Assembly: GCF_014529535.1 (NCBI RefSeq)
Contig: NW_023503632.1
Location: forward strand, 992,001-1,056,000
Direction of reading: 5' to 3'
Length of the DNA: 64,000 bases
From: Bradysia coprophila
Lineage: Eukaryota; Arthropoda; Insecta; Diptera; Sciaridae
A program made the translations under genes and the position numbers. The notes below the pieces were generated by a model. That model was given only the letters and a program-made list of their open reading frames with translations. It was not told the origin of the DNA and ran no database searches. This document shows positions 41,575-53,015 of this stretch, one piece after another (positions within the stretch are counted from its first letter, which is position 1; every line of letters starts with the position of its first letter).

Positions 41575-42357
41575 ATGCCTGTGAATTGGTCTCGCATCAT
41601 CTGTGTCGTAGTCACGATAGCTATGCTATGGTACATTCATGTACAGGACATGCCGGTACGTGGCTTTTGGTGTGACGACCATTCCATACGCTACCCACAT
41701 CTACCGATGATAGTGGACTACAGAATACTGCTGCTAGTCGGTATTGCACTTCCCATTCTAATTATCCGCTTGCTGCCTTCATCAGCTAGACCAGACAATG
41801 CTGATGACAGTGAAGTCGATAATGGAAATCATTTGGCACGCACTGGACCCGCTTCACCAGAATGGGATTACATTTTCGGATTCCTTCTGAAACTTGTGCT
41901 GACCACATACGTGAAAGTCGTCATAGCACGACCACGTCCAAACTTCTACGAGATCTGTCAACCGACAGTGATGTGTGAATCGTTCGAAAATCGGTTCATC
42001 AGCGAATTCAACTGTACGACGCGAGCACATCTTGCCCGAAACAGTGTACAGTCATTCTTTTCGGGCCACTCAGCGACAGGAACGTATGCCGGACTGTTTT
42101 CCGCAATTCATGTAGCTGCACACTGGCCGGTTGACTATAATTTGAAAGCACTAGCCTGCTCAGTATTAATCATGGCCGGACTGTTTCCCGGCTTCACACA
42201 ATACTTAAATCATTGGCATCACTGGAGTGATGTTCTAGTCGGTCAATCGGTGGGTCTGTTGATGGCTGTAGCAGTCTATAAAATGCGATATTGGCTCAGT
42301 CGAACCAACGCCAGTAGCAACAGTAAGAACCATAAGTCGAAAGTTGTGTCACAATAA
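41575..42357 (+). CDS. Lipid phosphate phosphatase (PAP2 superfamily, wunen-like)
   Basis: Integral membrane enzyme that dephosphorylates lipid phosphates such as phosphatidate or lysophosphatidate. Single exon of 260 residues from the first in-frame ATG. Six membrane spans are visible, at about 7-22, 50-68, 98-118, 168-184, 190-207 and 219-236. Motif C1 is intact: Lys114 and Arg121-Pro122 in KVVIARPRPNF. C2 is SFFSGHSATG with His165, the LPP-type form. C3, usually SR.....H...D, reads TQYLNHWHHWSD: His215 and Asp219 are kept but the Arg is Gln209 and the Ser is Thr208. An atypical C3 may mean reduced or altered catalysis. The protein is at the short end for the family. Codon use is ordinary. 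Confidence 0.9.
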   Translation: MPVNWSRIICVVVTIAMLWYIHVQDMPVRGFWCDDHSIRYPHLPMIVDYRILLLVGIALPILIIRLLPSSARPDNADDSEVDNGNHLARTGPASPEWDYIFGFLLKLVLTTYVKVVIARPRPNFYEICQPTVMCESFENRFISEFNCTTRAHLARNSVQSFFSGHSATGTYAGLFSAIHVAAHWPVDYNLKALACSVLIMAGLFPGFTQYLNHWHHWSDVLVGQSVGLLMAVAVYKMRYWLSRTNASSNSKNHKSKVVSQ

Positions 42358-43549
42358 AGATTAGTAGAGAAAAGTTGGTAAAAAAAGAGATTTTATTTCG
42401 ACAATTGGATGCTGTTACCCCCTCGTTCATAACTGAAACATTTTATCGACTGTTTCTTGTGCAACTCGAACCTGCACGGCATCATTCTTATTTCACTGGA
42501 TTTGGACACTTTTCCTTTTGCAACTTGTTTGATAATCGGGCAAATTCTTGTATCAAAAGTAGGGTCTACTGCTTTGTCTACGTTAAAAGCCTCGCTGTTT
42601 CTTTGATTTCTCTCATTTCATATGCTAATTCAAATGGCAAATCAGTAAAACCAAGAGATTCGATACGAAAGTGGCATCTGTACGTGTGTCAAACAGTAGG
42701 TCTCGTTCGATAATTCTATGAGTCGTCGATCTACCTTTTTTTAGAAGAACAGCCCATGGAATAGGGAAAATTCCGCATACCGACACAACAATTGTGTGAG
42801 TGCGTAGGTTTGTCTTGCAAATGAAACGGTAGAAATACAAAGACAACAGCATTGTTTTGAAAATGAAAATCCAAATTTTCTTTGGAAAATGTTCAGGGAA
42901 ATTTAAGTTTTTCAGAATCGCATAAGGACTGAAACGGTTACTTCCTATCATATGGTTTTATCTGACTCAATAGGCTCGTGATGGATATTTCTGCACGGTT
43001 AATATCGTCAGGAACGATAATATCGTTTTGTAGACGACACTGTCGTTCCAAAGACGATAATATCGTTTCTGACATGGTCAATGTAGAAATTAGCGAATCG
43101 ACTTAATTCAAATTTAGTGCGCATTTCACTACGCTCAGAGAATGAACGTCATACGATAACCTTGATAGATGCAAAAAAAAATCATATGGACTGTGAACCT
43201 ATGCGGCATAGAAGTGACACAACACTGATACCATTTCTCAGAACGTAAATATCAATTCTGTGACAATAAATAGCGATTTTTGTGCATTTAAGGAAACTAC
43301 ACGTATCGTAGGCTACTTGAAGTCATCCGCAATCAACTACAAAGTCCGTTAGTGTTGAGTGTGTCAATTAAAACAGGCAACTTGGTCTATCAGTGTCAAA
43401 TTTTTGTGTTGCACACTTAAACCAAAAATAGGCGATTTTGAGTTATGACTAATCGTCTAATCAATGTGCGATGAGTAACGCTCCAAACAAATAATTTCCG
43501 TGAACACAACAGCGCTCTGGGTGATGCAATAAAAAGGACCCCAGCCAAC
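42358..43549. other. Spacer between the LPP and DRAM-family genes
   Basis: Includes the palindrome element at 42991-43086. The frame on the minus strand at 42625-42951 has no recognisable domain. The last 400 bp should hold the promoter of the gene at 43550. Confidence 0.4.
42991..43086. repeat. CGATATTATCG palindrome element, copy 3
   Basis: Starts CTGCACGGTTAATATCGTC and ends GACATGGTCAATGTAG, with ACGATAATATCGTTT twice between. A full-length but diverged copy of 61380-61460. Confidence 0.75.
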
Positions 43550-44326
43550 ATGTCGAACGTCTATCTATTTCCAATCGCGGTGTACTTACTCTTCCAAACC
43601 ACATTCATTTGCACATACATAGCCGCTATTCTGCAGGGTCACGTCGTACCCACAGTACCGTACATCAGTGATGCAGCCACTTATTCGCCAGAAAGTTGTG
43701 TCTTCGGCCAGCTCATTAACATCGGATGCGTTTTGCTCGGCATTGTTGTCTACATTCGCTACAGACAAGTTCAACAGTTGATTTACCATCACATGGAACT
43801 GGCAACATCGTCATACAGACTGAATCAAGTGGCGTTGTGGATCGGCATTGGATCATGTTTCGGCTGTTCGATTGTAGCTAATTTCCAGGAGACCAACGTT
43901 CGCATCGTCCATTTCGTGGGTGCATTTACGTGCTTCGGCTTCGGAACGATTTACTTTTGGTTACAAGCCATCGTCTCGTACAACATATCACCATTCACCG
44001 GTTCGCTGCGACTCGCTCACATCCGAATCGGTTTGGCTTCGCTGTGCACCATTTTCTTCATCGTTGTGGCCGTTACAGGAATCATTTCGCACATTCTGTT
44101 CAACGGCGAAGATCCGAGAAAGTGGTATCCATCCGATGGTGGTTGGAAATATCACGTCGCTAGTTCCATATCAGAGTGGATTGTGTCGACGATATTCTGT
44201 TTGTATATTCTGTCGTTCAGCGACGAATTCAAATTGCTTACGTTTGATCATCCGCCGATTGTTATTGCTGGCTACGAGAATGTTCAAATTGTGGCCAGTG
44301 ACACTGGTGACGATCCGCTGTGCTAG
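43550..44326 (+). CDS. DRAM-family membrane protein (Frag1/DRAM/Sfk1)
   Basis: Multi-pass protein of the DRAM family; vertebrate members are lysosomal and promote autophagy. Single exon, 258 residues. Six predicted helices: VYLFPIAVYLLFQTTFICTY, an INIGCVLLGIVVYIRY segment, VALWIGIGSCFGCSIVA, VHFVGAFTCFGFGTIYFWLQ, IGLASLCTIFFIVVAVTGI and ISEWIVSTIFCLYILSF. The first extracellular loop has PYISDAATYSPESCVFGQ, the signature of the family (YISDTG..PPE...F). The C-terminus is acidic and hydrophilic. The start is the first ATG, which opens directly into helix 1. The closest vertebrate type looks like DRAM2, though orthology cannot be fixed here. Confidence 0.9.
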   Translation: MSNVYLFPIAVYLLFQTTFICTYIAAILQGHVVPTVPYISDAATYSPESCVFGQLINIGCVLLGIVVYIRYRQVQQLIYHHMELATSSYRLNQVALWIGIGSCFGCSIVANFQETNVRIVHFVGAFTCFGFGTIYFWLQAIVSYNISPFTGSLRLAHIRIGLASLCTIFFIVVAVTGIISHILFNGEDPRKWYPSDGGWKYHVASSISEWIVSTIFCLYILSFSDEFKLLTFDHPPIVIAGYENVQIVASDTGDDPLC

Positions 44327-45939
44327 GTGATTAATAGAAAAAGAAAGAGATAAATGCGGGAGAACAAGAAGAAACTGGGACTATGGCACGACACGATAAT
44401 TGTAAATTGATGTAAATTCTGGATGGAATCTCAAAAATTTTAGTTCAGAATTCACTTGCAAGTTCTTTACTTCCGACTCTGGCTAATCAAAATTTTGTAC
44501 TTTTTTATATGAGAAAATCGAACACTAAACGATTTCCTTAGCCATTTTGATACGGCAAAGCGTTGCCTTTACTTAATGTTTTTCATTTTCAAAGTTTGAA
44601 TCTAGTACATCGTAGAGCTTATTTTGTGGTGCATTTAATTTCCTTTGGGTTTGGTCATTGCCTTCAATAAAGTGCTGTTTCTCAATTGTTACGACCGATG
44701 TGATCCTAAATGTTGCTTTGTTTTGTGATAATTTACAATAATTGATTAGACTTTGTGAATTATAAAGAAAATTATTTTGTTAAATGCAATCGAATCGAAA
44801 ACGCAAACTCCTTAATTATGTCGAAGAGTTCCTTTTCAACAAATTTTGTAAATCATTAAGACTGGAACGATATCAAAGTTATTTCAATAGCTTGAATTTC
44901 TATTGGCAAATAAAGTTTTTTTTTTTATTTATTTTGAATAAATTTAGATTTTTTTATTTGCATTTTTATTTGGCTGAGCCACATGAGACATCCTTGCTGA
45001 CATAATGTTATTACCGAATGAGGTATCTGTCTAAATTTGATATTTTTGCTGCTAGCGATGCTAACCCAACTTTGCGGTTTTCTTTTCTACTACAAAACGA
45101 GTAAAGCCCTGATTTCAACTTACGAAAAAAGCACTCAGTTTTCAATCCGTTTACTCTTTCAGAGTCAATTCGCAAAAACTTCGAACAGTCGGGATTCAAA
45201 CCGACGCCGATCCAAACGAGCTATAACTCAAACGAATCGTGGTTCCATTCCGAAAATTTCGTGGAACAACTTTTTTCTCTAACAATTTTGTTGGGCTGAC
45301 ATGGCTCTTAGAAAAATTTTCTCCGAAGTTGTCGCGAAAATTGTTTTTTATCAATAGATCATTGTCAATGTCGTTTGAGACGTCAAATAAGCTGTCATTT
45401 TCACAAAGCTAACCACAATATTAAAAAAATTTATATGAAGCTGTCATTGTTTGAGGTTAGCTTTGTGAAATTGACACTATTTTAGAGAGAAGTACCGCTA
45501 TTTGACACTGATCTTATAGCTCCAACATGCGTGATGTGAATAATGTCAAATTGTGTACGTATATGAAGGTCAGTGAGGCGATTATGGGCGAAATGCCTAT
45601 GTCCAACCCACCCAGCCGCCACAACAAGTGAAAAACCTCGAAAAAATTGAAATTTGTGAAGTGCTCTGTGCGGCTGGGGAAGCAAGTAGCAGGAAGCTCT
45701 AACCTGGAGTTTTGTAGCGCACTCTACGCCCTATCCATTGACATTCCACACGACCATACCCACCGTCACAGATAGAAATGGAGTTGATTTTTCACAACCC
45801 ATCAAATTCTGGAAAATGTTCCCCAAATAACGTTTCTTCGTGCGACTTTATTCAAATTGTATTTTTTATAGTTTTTTTTAGATATTAACTGACGATATTA
45901 AACATTGCAACAGAATTTTATGAGAATTTATTTTCTTCA
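44327..45939. other. Spacer downstream of the DRAM-family gene
   Basis: AATAAA at about 44668 may serve the upstream gene. A small hairpin lies at 45395-45475 (TTTCACAAAGCTAACC mirrored by GGTTAGCTTTGTGAAA). No other gene was supported. Confidence 0.4.
45395..45475. repeat. Small hairpin MITE
   Basis: GTCATTTTCACAAAGCTAAC at the left and GTTAGCTTTGTGAAATTGAC at the right, about 80 bp in total. Confidence 0.65.
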
Positions 45940-46857
45940 GCAAGACAGAGTCCAACAGAAAAAACCGAAGATAGACCAATAATAAGGTACGTGGGACCGG
46001 AGGATATGCCCGACATAACTGTTGATGAAGTCAAGGCCGCAGTAGCCGAGATGAAAAACAAAAAGTCTCCTTAGTGGAGACTCCTTATTAAAGGCAATCA
46101 CGGCTTTGTTTAATCAATGTCTCCAATGGGAAGAAGTACCAGAAGCCTGGGAATATGTGGTAATTACATGGATGCATAAAAAAGGAGACATAACAAAGCT
46201 GGAAAATTACCGACCCATAAGCCTATTGTCAACACTCTTCTTCAAGTTGTTTATGAAAATCATTACGAAGAGGAACACTAACAAGTTCGACTTCTACCAA
46301 CCTGTTGAACAAGCTGCTTTCAGATCTGGTTTCAGCACAAACGACCATTTGCAGGTGATGAGAACGCTTATTGAGAAGTGTCGTGAATACAACATCGTCA
46401 TAGTCTTGCTATTCATAGACTTCGAAAAAGCTTTCGATTCAGTGGAAACATGGTCGATATTGGACGCATTAGACGAATGAATTCGATATGTGTCAACGCA
46501 CTTCAAGCAAAAGTGCTGGAGTATGCTTGGAATAACACTCAGAGACAGAATGACGAATCAATGGATTCGACAACAGACCAGGATCGTTGATGTCATGGAA
46601 AGAATAGCATCTCTGAAATGGAGCTGGGCGGGACATATTGCAAGAAGGACAGACGAACGTTGGACCAAAAAGATCATGAACTGGCGACCATATAAAAGAC
46701 GAGCTATAGGTAGACCACCAGAGAGATGGACAAACGGAATTAAGAATATTGCAGGTACAAACTGGCAGCAAATGGCAATGGATCGTACGAAATGGAAAGA
46801 AGTTGGAGAGGCCTACATCCAGCATTGGATAGAAACAGGCTGAAGAAGAAGAAGAAA
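45940..46857 (+). mobile_element. RTE-type LINE, deleted copy
   Basis: Non-LTR retrotransposon remnant. 45960-46075 encodes IIRYVGPEDMPDITVDEVKA. 46106-46480 encodes reverse-transcriptase motifs: LENYRPISLLSTLFFKLFMK, QAAFRSGFSTNDHL and LLFIDFEKAFDSVE (motif A). The frame then ends, and 46490-46843 encodes the C-terminal domain WSWAGHIARRTDERWTKK, RRAIGRPPERWTNGI and EVGEAYIQHWIETG, typical of RTE/BovB-like elements. The catalytic YADD segment between the two is missing through internal deletion. It ends in a GAA repeat tail (46842-46854). The same 3' tail, 5'-truncated, recurs at 49605-49662. Confidence 0.85.
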
Positions 46858-47562
46858 TCGTTCTAAGTTTCGAATCATTGATTGAAGAATCCCGTGCAGA
46901 TTCAAGCCGTTTCGTTCTTAACCAGAACGTTTTTGTAAAGTGGATCACAATGGTTGCCCAATACTCATGAATTAACACATTAGAAACCCGCCACCAACTA
47001 ACATTCAATCATTCAATCATCATTGTAATCGACCAATGGTACAAAACCGTATTTTACCTGGAAAACATACTAATTCCAGGGATGTTAAAAAACTGTTTTT
47101 CACTTGCCACCCGAAGGTTGCAAGAACACTTATGGCCAAAAGAAAAAATATATTCTTAGACACGGGTAGCAAGTAAAAGACGAAATATTCAAATTGAGGC
47201 ACCGGCACTTAGCTAAAATTGGAGCCTACATTTGCATTTTTGTTAATATCTCTTCATCAGAATCCTTTTTGAAAAATGTACGACCGCAATTCCGACCACG
47301 AATCTGTTAGCTTTAAATAAAAATTAGTTTTGGTTGTAGTCGTTTGATCAACTCTGAGAAAAGTGAGCAGTTTAATGAAATTTTTCTTCCTGTAGTACCA
47401 AAACCGTCACATTCACTCACCAAATTTAGTACCGAAAGAGCAACATTCTCCCCTTCTATTTTCTCTCAATTTTCATTCCCGCTTATGTCATTCTCGATCC
47501 TATCTTTATTCTTTCCCAAATGTGTCAAGTTGTTGTATGTACGCGAATGTAATGTTTTTAGT
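46858..47562. other. Spacer
   Basis: No supported gene or defined repeat; TTTTCAAAAAGG-like words near 47260 recur inverted near 48600-48620 (CGTACATTTTTGAAAAAGGA), suggesting a larger inverted pair around the hairpin cluster. Confidence 0.35.
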
Positions 47563-48035
47563 GTTTTTTATGCCAAATACTGCGAAAGTTTGTATTTTCG
47601 GTCCTCAAATGGTGACCGAAAGTAAAAAAATTCAGGCCTTGGGCCGAAAGTAAATGTCACTGTCATCATTTTACTTTCGTCCCGTGGGCTTGCGTATTTG
47701 CGGGCCGAAAGTAAATGTCACTGTCATCATTTTACTTTCGGTCCTCATATGTCTCGAAAACACATGTTCACTTGATTGAAAGTACGCATTGAGTGTAGTG
47801 TTGTGTTGACGATAGCCAAATGTTTTGTGAGCAAGTGAATGTATGTTTACAGTAATTTCATTTGTTAAATTGTCTTTATTTTTATACCAGGGGGCTGCCG
47901 CCCCCTGGACCCCCGCGCTTTTCGGCATTTTGGTGTTTCTACAGCAAATTTTGTTGATAACACAACAGTTTAATGAAAATTATGTTTTGTTTCGGACCGA
48001 AAAAACAAATCTTCCGCAGTATTTGGCATAAAAAA
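47563..48035. repeat. TTTTTTATGCCAAATACTGCG-type TIR element
   Basis: Left end TTTTTTATGCCAAATACTGC, right end GCAGTATTTGGCATAAAAAA; arms of about 40 bp extend to TTTTCGGTCC/GGACCGAAAA. Inside, CCGAAAGTAAATGTCACTGT and CATCATTTTACTTTCG occur twice, and GGGGGCTGCCGCCCCC is palindromic. No gene. Confidence 0.7.
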
Positions 48036-48168
48036 TAGTATGCATCACTCGGGGCAAAAGTAAAAAAATTCAAATCGTGTGATTGCCGCCCTTGCCTGCG
48101 GCGCGGGCTGCAAACTTCACACGTTTGAATTTTTTTTACTTTCGCCCCTTGTTATGCAAAATACTATT
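48034..48168. repeat. AATAGTATGCA hairpin element
   Basis: Left arm AATAGTATGCATCACTCGGG, then GCAAAAGTAAAAAAATTC; right arm GAATTTTTTTTACTTTCGCC, then CCTTGTTATGC..AATACTATT. The loop is GC-rich (GCCGCCCTTGCCTGCGGC). It abuts the previous element. Confidence 0.75.
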
Positions 48169-48179
48169 GTGACAATGCA

Positions 48180-48345
48180 TTCATAAGGATTGCTTTCAGC
48201 ATTCATACGGACTGCTTTCGGCATTCATTCGGATGTCTTTCGGCATTCCTACAGATTGCTTATTTTTCGACATTTGTGAGAATATACATGCACACGGAAC
48301 GGACTTCTTTAGGCATTCATACGGATTACTTTCGGCATTAATATG
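48180..48345. repeat. GGCATTCATACGGATTGCTTTC repeats
   Basis: Five or six loose copies of a unit like CATTCATACGGATTGCTTTC at 48181-48345, with a gap at 48260-48300. Confidence 0.6.
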
Positions 48346-48425
48346 GAATGCTTTTGCACTGGTATGTTGTTCAGTTTTGTTGTTATGTTTTGTTCGGAAT
48401 GTGACTTTGGTACTCCAGGAAGAAA

Positions 48426-48517
48426 AATAGTATACAAACCACGGATCAAAAAGGTGTGTATTAGACCACCTGGGTCTAAAACACACCTTTTTGATCCTTG
48501 GTATGTAACATACTATT
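48426..48517. repeat. AATAGTATAC hairpin element
   Basis: GGATCAAAAAGGTGTGT on the left is mirrored by ACACACCTTTTTGATCC on the right, around TTAGACCACCTGGGTCTAA. The outer edges are AATAGTAT and ATACTATT, the same termini as the element at 48034-48168. Confidence 0.75.
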
Positions 48518-48915
48518 CATAAACTGCTCATTGTTCTCAGAGCTGGTCAAATTGCTACAACCAAATCTATTTTCTGTTGAAAGCTAACACATTCGTGGTC
48601 GTACATTTTTGAAAAAGGATTCTGATTGAAAGATATCATCAAAAGTAAACTAAGTCCAGTATTTAAAAATCGCCCTAATGTATGCTTTTCAGCAAAGCAC
48701 CGATGCCTCTTAAGCGAACAAGAACGATATAATCGTTCAAAAAACTCCAGCTATTTGGCCAATAATTTCAAACAATGATGCCCCATCAAAAATGGCTACC
48801 ATTGAGAATGCATTGCATACACATGGACAATTCAATTTTCTATTTACTTTTGATTCAAAAAAGCGCGATTGAAAAAATGTCTTGGAAAAAAATGTGTCTT
48901 CTTTGAGGTTATCAT
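48518..48915. other. Spacer
   Basis: AT-rich; no gene or defined element seen. Confidence 0.35.
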
Positions 48916-49105
48916 CAAGGCTGTAAACTTTAGGGAGGTATCACTGATACAGATACGAGCTGACACACACATACATACATACATTTTCGTAGAAGATGGA
49001 TTCTCAAATTTGACAATTTCATAGTAGGTGAATTCTGTTTTGTGTGTCCCCGCGTATGTAATAAAATGGCGGTCTGCGTGACCTCCCCAACAGTCTATAG
49101 CCTTG
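48916..49105. repeat. CAAGGCTGTA-TIR element, copy 2
   Basis: Starts CAAGGCTGTAAACTTTAGGG and ends GTCTATAGCCTTG; the right arm contains AAAATGGCGGTCTGCGTGAC as in copy 1 (11860-12421). Without nested insertions. Confidence 0.75.
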
Positions 49106-49459
49106 GTTATCATATCCATAATAATTCCACAGGTACGTCTGCTATTTTACTCAACAAAGCAAAACAAATTTTGACTGCAAACAACAATGTCTATTTAGCT
49201 CCCTAGACGCACACTGCGTTGCGTACTAGTACATTACTTATCAATAGGACAAATCGGCTACGCCTCAATCGACAAATCCCACACAAGAAGTACCATTGTT
49301 AAGTAAGGTATTTTATTCAAGAACTTGAGGTAAAGTTTTGGATCTGTGCAGTAAAGTTAACTTTAACTCACGTTTTTGAATAAAATCAACGCACTTCCAT
49401 CATGAGTGGTACTCTAAATAGAGTACAGTGCATCAAACAGATTTTTGTAAAAAAATGTA

Positions 49460-50719
49460 AAAAAACGAGCCATCAGAACAGTCGGAGCGTTTGCTGCGAC
49501 TGAGCCCCGTACAAACCCGTATATCTATTGCGTACGTGACCCTAGTGCGTCTGTCACCCTACTTTGACCGTAAGCCTATGCGCCGGTTAAAGTAGTTAAA
49601 GTTGGAGAGGCCTACATCCAGCAGTGGATAGAAACAGGCTGAAAAAGAAGAAGAAGAAGAAGAATGTAAAATACACATAGGGCCCTAATAGTGGCCTTAG
49701 TCCAAGGACCCAAATTTAATTTTTTTTCAACAACTTTCTATTCGGCGTTCGATTACCTTCCAAATGACACAAAAATTACGAAAAACGAATGAAATTTACT
49801 CGAGTTCTATGTAAAATACACATAGGGCCCTAGTAGTGGCCTTAGTCCAAGGACCCAAATTTATTTATTTTTTCAACAACTTTCTATTCGGCGTTCGATT
49901 ACCTTCCAAATGACACAAAAATTACGAAAAACGAATGAAATTTACTCGAGTTGTATGTAAAATACACATAGGGCCCTAGTAACGGCCTTAGTCCGAGGAC
50001 CCAAATTTAATTTTTTTTCAACAACATTCTATTCGGCCTTTGATTACCTTCCAAATGAAACAAAAATTACGAAAAACGGATGAAATTTGATCGAGTTATA
50101 TGTAAAATACACATAGGGCCCTAGTAGCGGCCTTAGTCCATGGACCCAAATTTAATTTTTTTTTTCAACAACATTCTATTCGGTGTTCGATTATCTTTCA
50201 AATGAAACAAAAATTACGAAAAACATATGAAATTTACTCGAGTTATATGTAAAATACACATAGGGCCCTAGTAGCTTTTCACTTCTAAGGCCCTAACTCA
50301 CGGTCCACTCACCCGATTTTTAAAAAACTTTTTTTTTCTGGATTGGTATTGACAATACCTATCATTTGCCGTGTCATTTACATTTCCATCGTTTATTTTG
50401 CCATAAATATCACCAAAAGACCTTAAATCACTTAGGTGGCCCTAACTCACGAAGGGCCGACCCGAATATGCCCATCTTCGAACTTAGCCTCACTATTTTG
50501 ACTATCTTTCAGGGAAAAAAAAAATTTTGAAATCGGATTTGATTTACTCAAGATATCGACGTGACGGACAGACGGACAGACGGCCCAAATTTTTATTGCG
50601 GATTCGTCATCTATGAACATAGGCAAACACTTTGCCCTTACCGTCTGCTTCGAATTCCATCAATTACACACGGCATCGTAATCCTATAAGCCCCTTCGTA
50701 CTTCGTACGGGGCTAAAAA
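49460..50719. mobile_element. Tandem-unit element, copy 2
   Basis: Same 5' module (CGAGCCATCAGAACAGTCGG), now five units of about 145-150 bp with AAAATACACATAGGGCCCTA, and the same 3' module and hairpin end (TTCGTACTTCGTACGGGGCT). Relative to copy 1 it carries a 58-bp LINE tail at 49605-49662 between the 5' module and the units, and a short duplication in the 5' module around GTGACCCTAGTGCGT. Confidence 0.7.
49605..49662 (+). mobile_element. 5'-truncated RTE LINE tail
   Basis: GTTGGAGAGGCCTACATCCA, then GCAGTGGATAGAAACAGG, then CTGAAA and AAGAAG repeats. It is nearly identical to 46799-46855, the last 50 bp of the deleted LINE, including its GAA tail. Confidence 0.85.
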
Positions 50720-50957
50720 ACTGTAAAAAAATCTGGAAGAATTTTTCATACAAAATAGTACTCTTTTTTACAGCTGTCACTCGAAGAACTTTGGCTTGAA
50801 GTGCGTTGACAAAATATATAACAAAAACAGTGTATAGAGCGCGCAATAATTATTATGTCTCTGTAATAACAGTCGTTTCTGTCGCTACAGGCGCTGTATA
50901 CACCATGATTTTGTTTGACAAGCAACACTAAGTTTGTTTGTTTATTTTGACTTTCAT

Positions 50958-52410
50958 ATGGGGTCAACATCTAAATCTGATAATCTAATAATGGAATTGT
51001 CTTTTATTAAAAAGGAAGAGCCCGTTGATTACGATCTGATAGATGATAGTGTAAGGGTGAGGTTTATCTATGTATCTTGAACGAAATGCTTAAAATTGAA
51101 TTTTATTTGACAAAAGGATATTTATACCATTACCATTAAAGAGGAACCAACATCTGACTGGAGCAGTGGCTACGATGCTATTACACTGAAATCAGAGGAT
51201 TGTGCTAAAAATGAAACATTGTCCGAAGTGGAAAACTTCGATGTCAGTTGCCATCAGTCTAAAGTAAAAAAATTTGAATTATTTGATTCAATTGTCTGAC
51301 AACTCTGGACAAAAAACTAATTTTCAGGAATGGACTGGTGCGGGAAATGTCTCAACGACAGCAACGTTGAAATCAAAAGTCCATCAACAATTTTGGTGTT
51401 ACGAATGTCATACTGTGTTTGAACGGAAATCGTACTTAACGAAGCATCTGAAAATCCACGGCTGCGGCTCGGACAAAGGAGTATGCAGCGTGTGCAAAAA
51501 GTCCTTTCCAAAGTCTATCATCAGGTTTCATGAGCTTTTTTTTCACCAAGGACCTCCATACCGCTGTTCAATTTGTGACAAAGAGTTCAAAGCCTGGACC
51601 GGTTTTGTGAGTTGTTTTCTTTCGTCAATCTTTTGTATTCCTTGAAATTAAAATTTTTTAATTTCATTTTAAAATACAGCGACAACATAGAAAGTTACAT
51701 CGCGATAAGTTATTTGAGTGCGATGTTTGTCATAAGCATTTCATGACGAAAGGAAATTTGGAAAGCCACATTCAGGTAAGTCGTCTGACAGTGACATACT
51801 CTCTTCACTACTGGCTTACACTGGTATAGTCGACTAATTCATATTTCTGCACTGTTCATTTTTCAGACCCATATCGAGCGAGAGAAAACATTTCAGTGCA
51901 AACTTTGTGGACACCGTTTCTTCCGGAAAAATACGCTACTTCGTCACATACGGAATTTGCATACTTCACGAACAAAATCCGTATGCTCCGGATGTAATCA
52001 GGCCTATTTTCGTTTGAAAGAACACAAGTGTGACCAACCTTCGAAAAGAATTCACTGTGACAAGTGTGCAAAAGTATTTTTTGATCCATTCAAACTTGTG
52101 CTACACGCACAACAAAACTGCGCCGAACAGATAGTGTACGAGTGTGCATTATGTACTCGAAAAGTACCAAATAAACAATACATTCGGCGGCATTTCGCCA
52201 AATACCATCTAGTGAAAGGACAGAGTTTCAAAAAACCAAACGATTCCAATGCATTTGAATGTGACTGTTGCAGGTAAAAATGAGGTGATCTATTTGTTGG
52301 AAGTGGAATTTTGACTTTACATTTTTTACAGAAAAGTGTTCCAATATAAAAGTTCATGTATCCGGCACGAGAAAAACTGTAAATTGCGCACCGATTGGTC
52401 GAAAAAATAG
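50958..52410 (+). CDS. C2H2 zinc-finger protein, nine fingers
   Basis: Probable DNA-binding transcription factor. Six exons (50958-51050, 51117-51263, 51328-51606, 51680-51775, 51867-52273, 52332-52410) splice in frame to 366 residues. The acidic N-terminus has two SUMO-type sites, IKKEEP and IKEEP. Fingers: FWCYECHTVF…HLKIH, GVCSVCKKSF…H…H, YRCSICDKEF…HRKLH, FECDVCHKHF…HIQTH, FQCKLCGHRF…HIRNLH, SVCSGCNQAYFRLKEHKC (degenerate), IHCDKCAKVF…HAQQNC, YECALCTRKV…HFAKYH and FECDCCRKVF…HEKNC. Fingers 6, 7 and 9 end in Cys or lack the second His. No ZAD or BTB domain is seen. Linkers are irregular rather than TGEKP. Orthologue not identifiable. Confidence 0.9.
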
Positions 52411-53015
52411 CGAATACTTCGTGTGCGACATTTTGTGGACGCATTTTTAAGCCAAAAATTCGGCATTATCGAACATATGAGAATGGTGCATTCGACGCAT
52501 TCTCTGTTGGGTGGAAAATGGAAACGAAATCTATGAAAATTATGTGGTCAGGCATTGAATTCCGCCTATATGGTGACTAAACCGATAAATGTAATTTCCA
52601 ATGTCGACAAATGTAGCTCAATTCATGCCAACCGTTATTCGTTTATTAGACAACGTGCATAGAACATAAAACAGTTATTATCACACCCTCAGACATAGTG
52701 AACAATGTAACAATTGTGACACAATGTTTCAGTGGAAAGATTCTATGCCGTAGTTTGTTCGAAGTTTTTTTGTAAATATTTAGCTCAATAAGTTTCAGAA
52801 TTTAATTGGCAAAGTCTGTCGTAAACATTCGTTTACATTTTAAATAAATCGAAAAAACTATTCTTACTGTCTTCAATAAATGTAAAATTTTTCGGTTTTC
52901 TTCATTAAAAAAAAAATATTGAAATGTGTCACAAGCCTCAATGACCAGGACTATCAAATCTGTTACTTAGTTTGTACATTATATTTCCAATAGGTTACTA
53001 CAATAGTTATTTGTG
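52411..53015. other. 3' flank of the zinc-finger gene
   Basis: Presumed 3' UTR; AATAAATCG at 52842 and AATAAATG at 52877 are candidate polyadenylation signals. Nothing else recognised. Confidence 0.45.
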
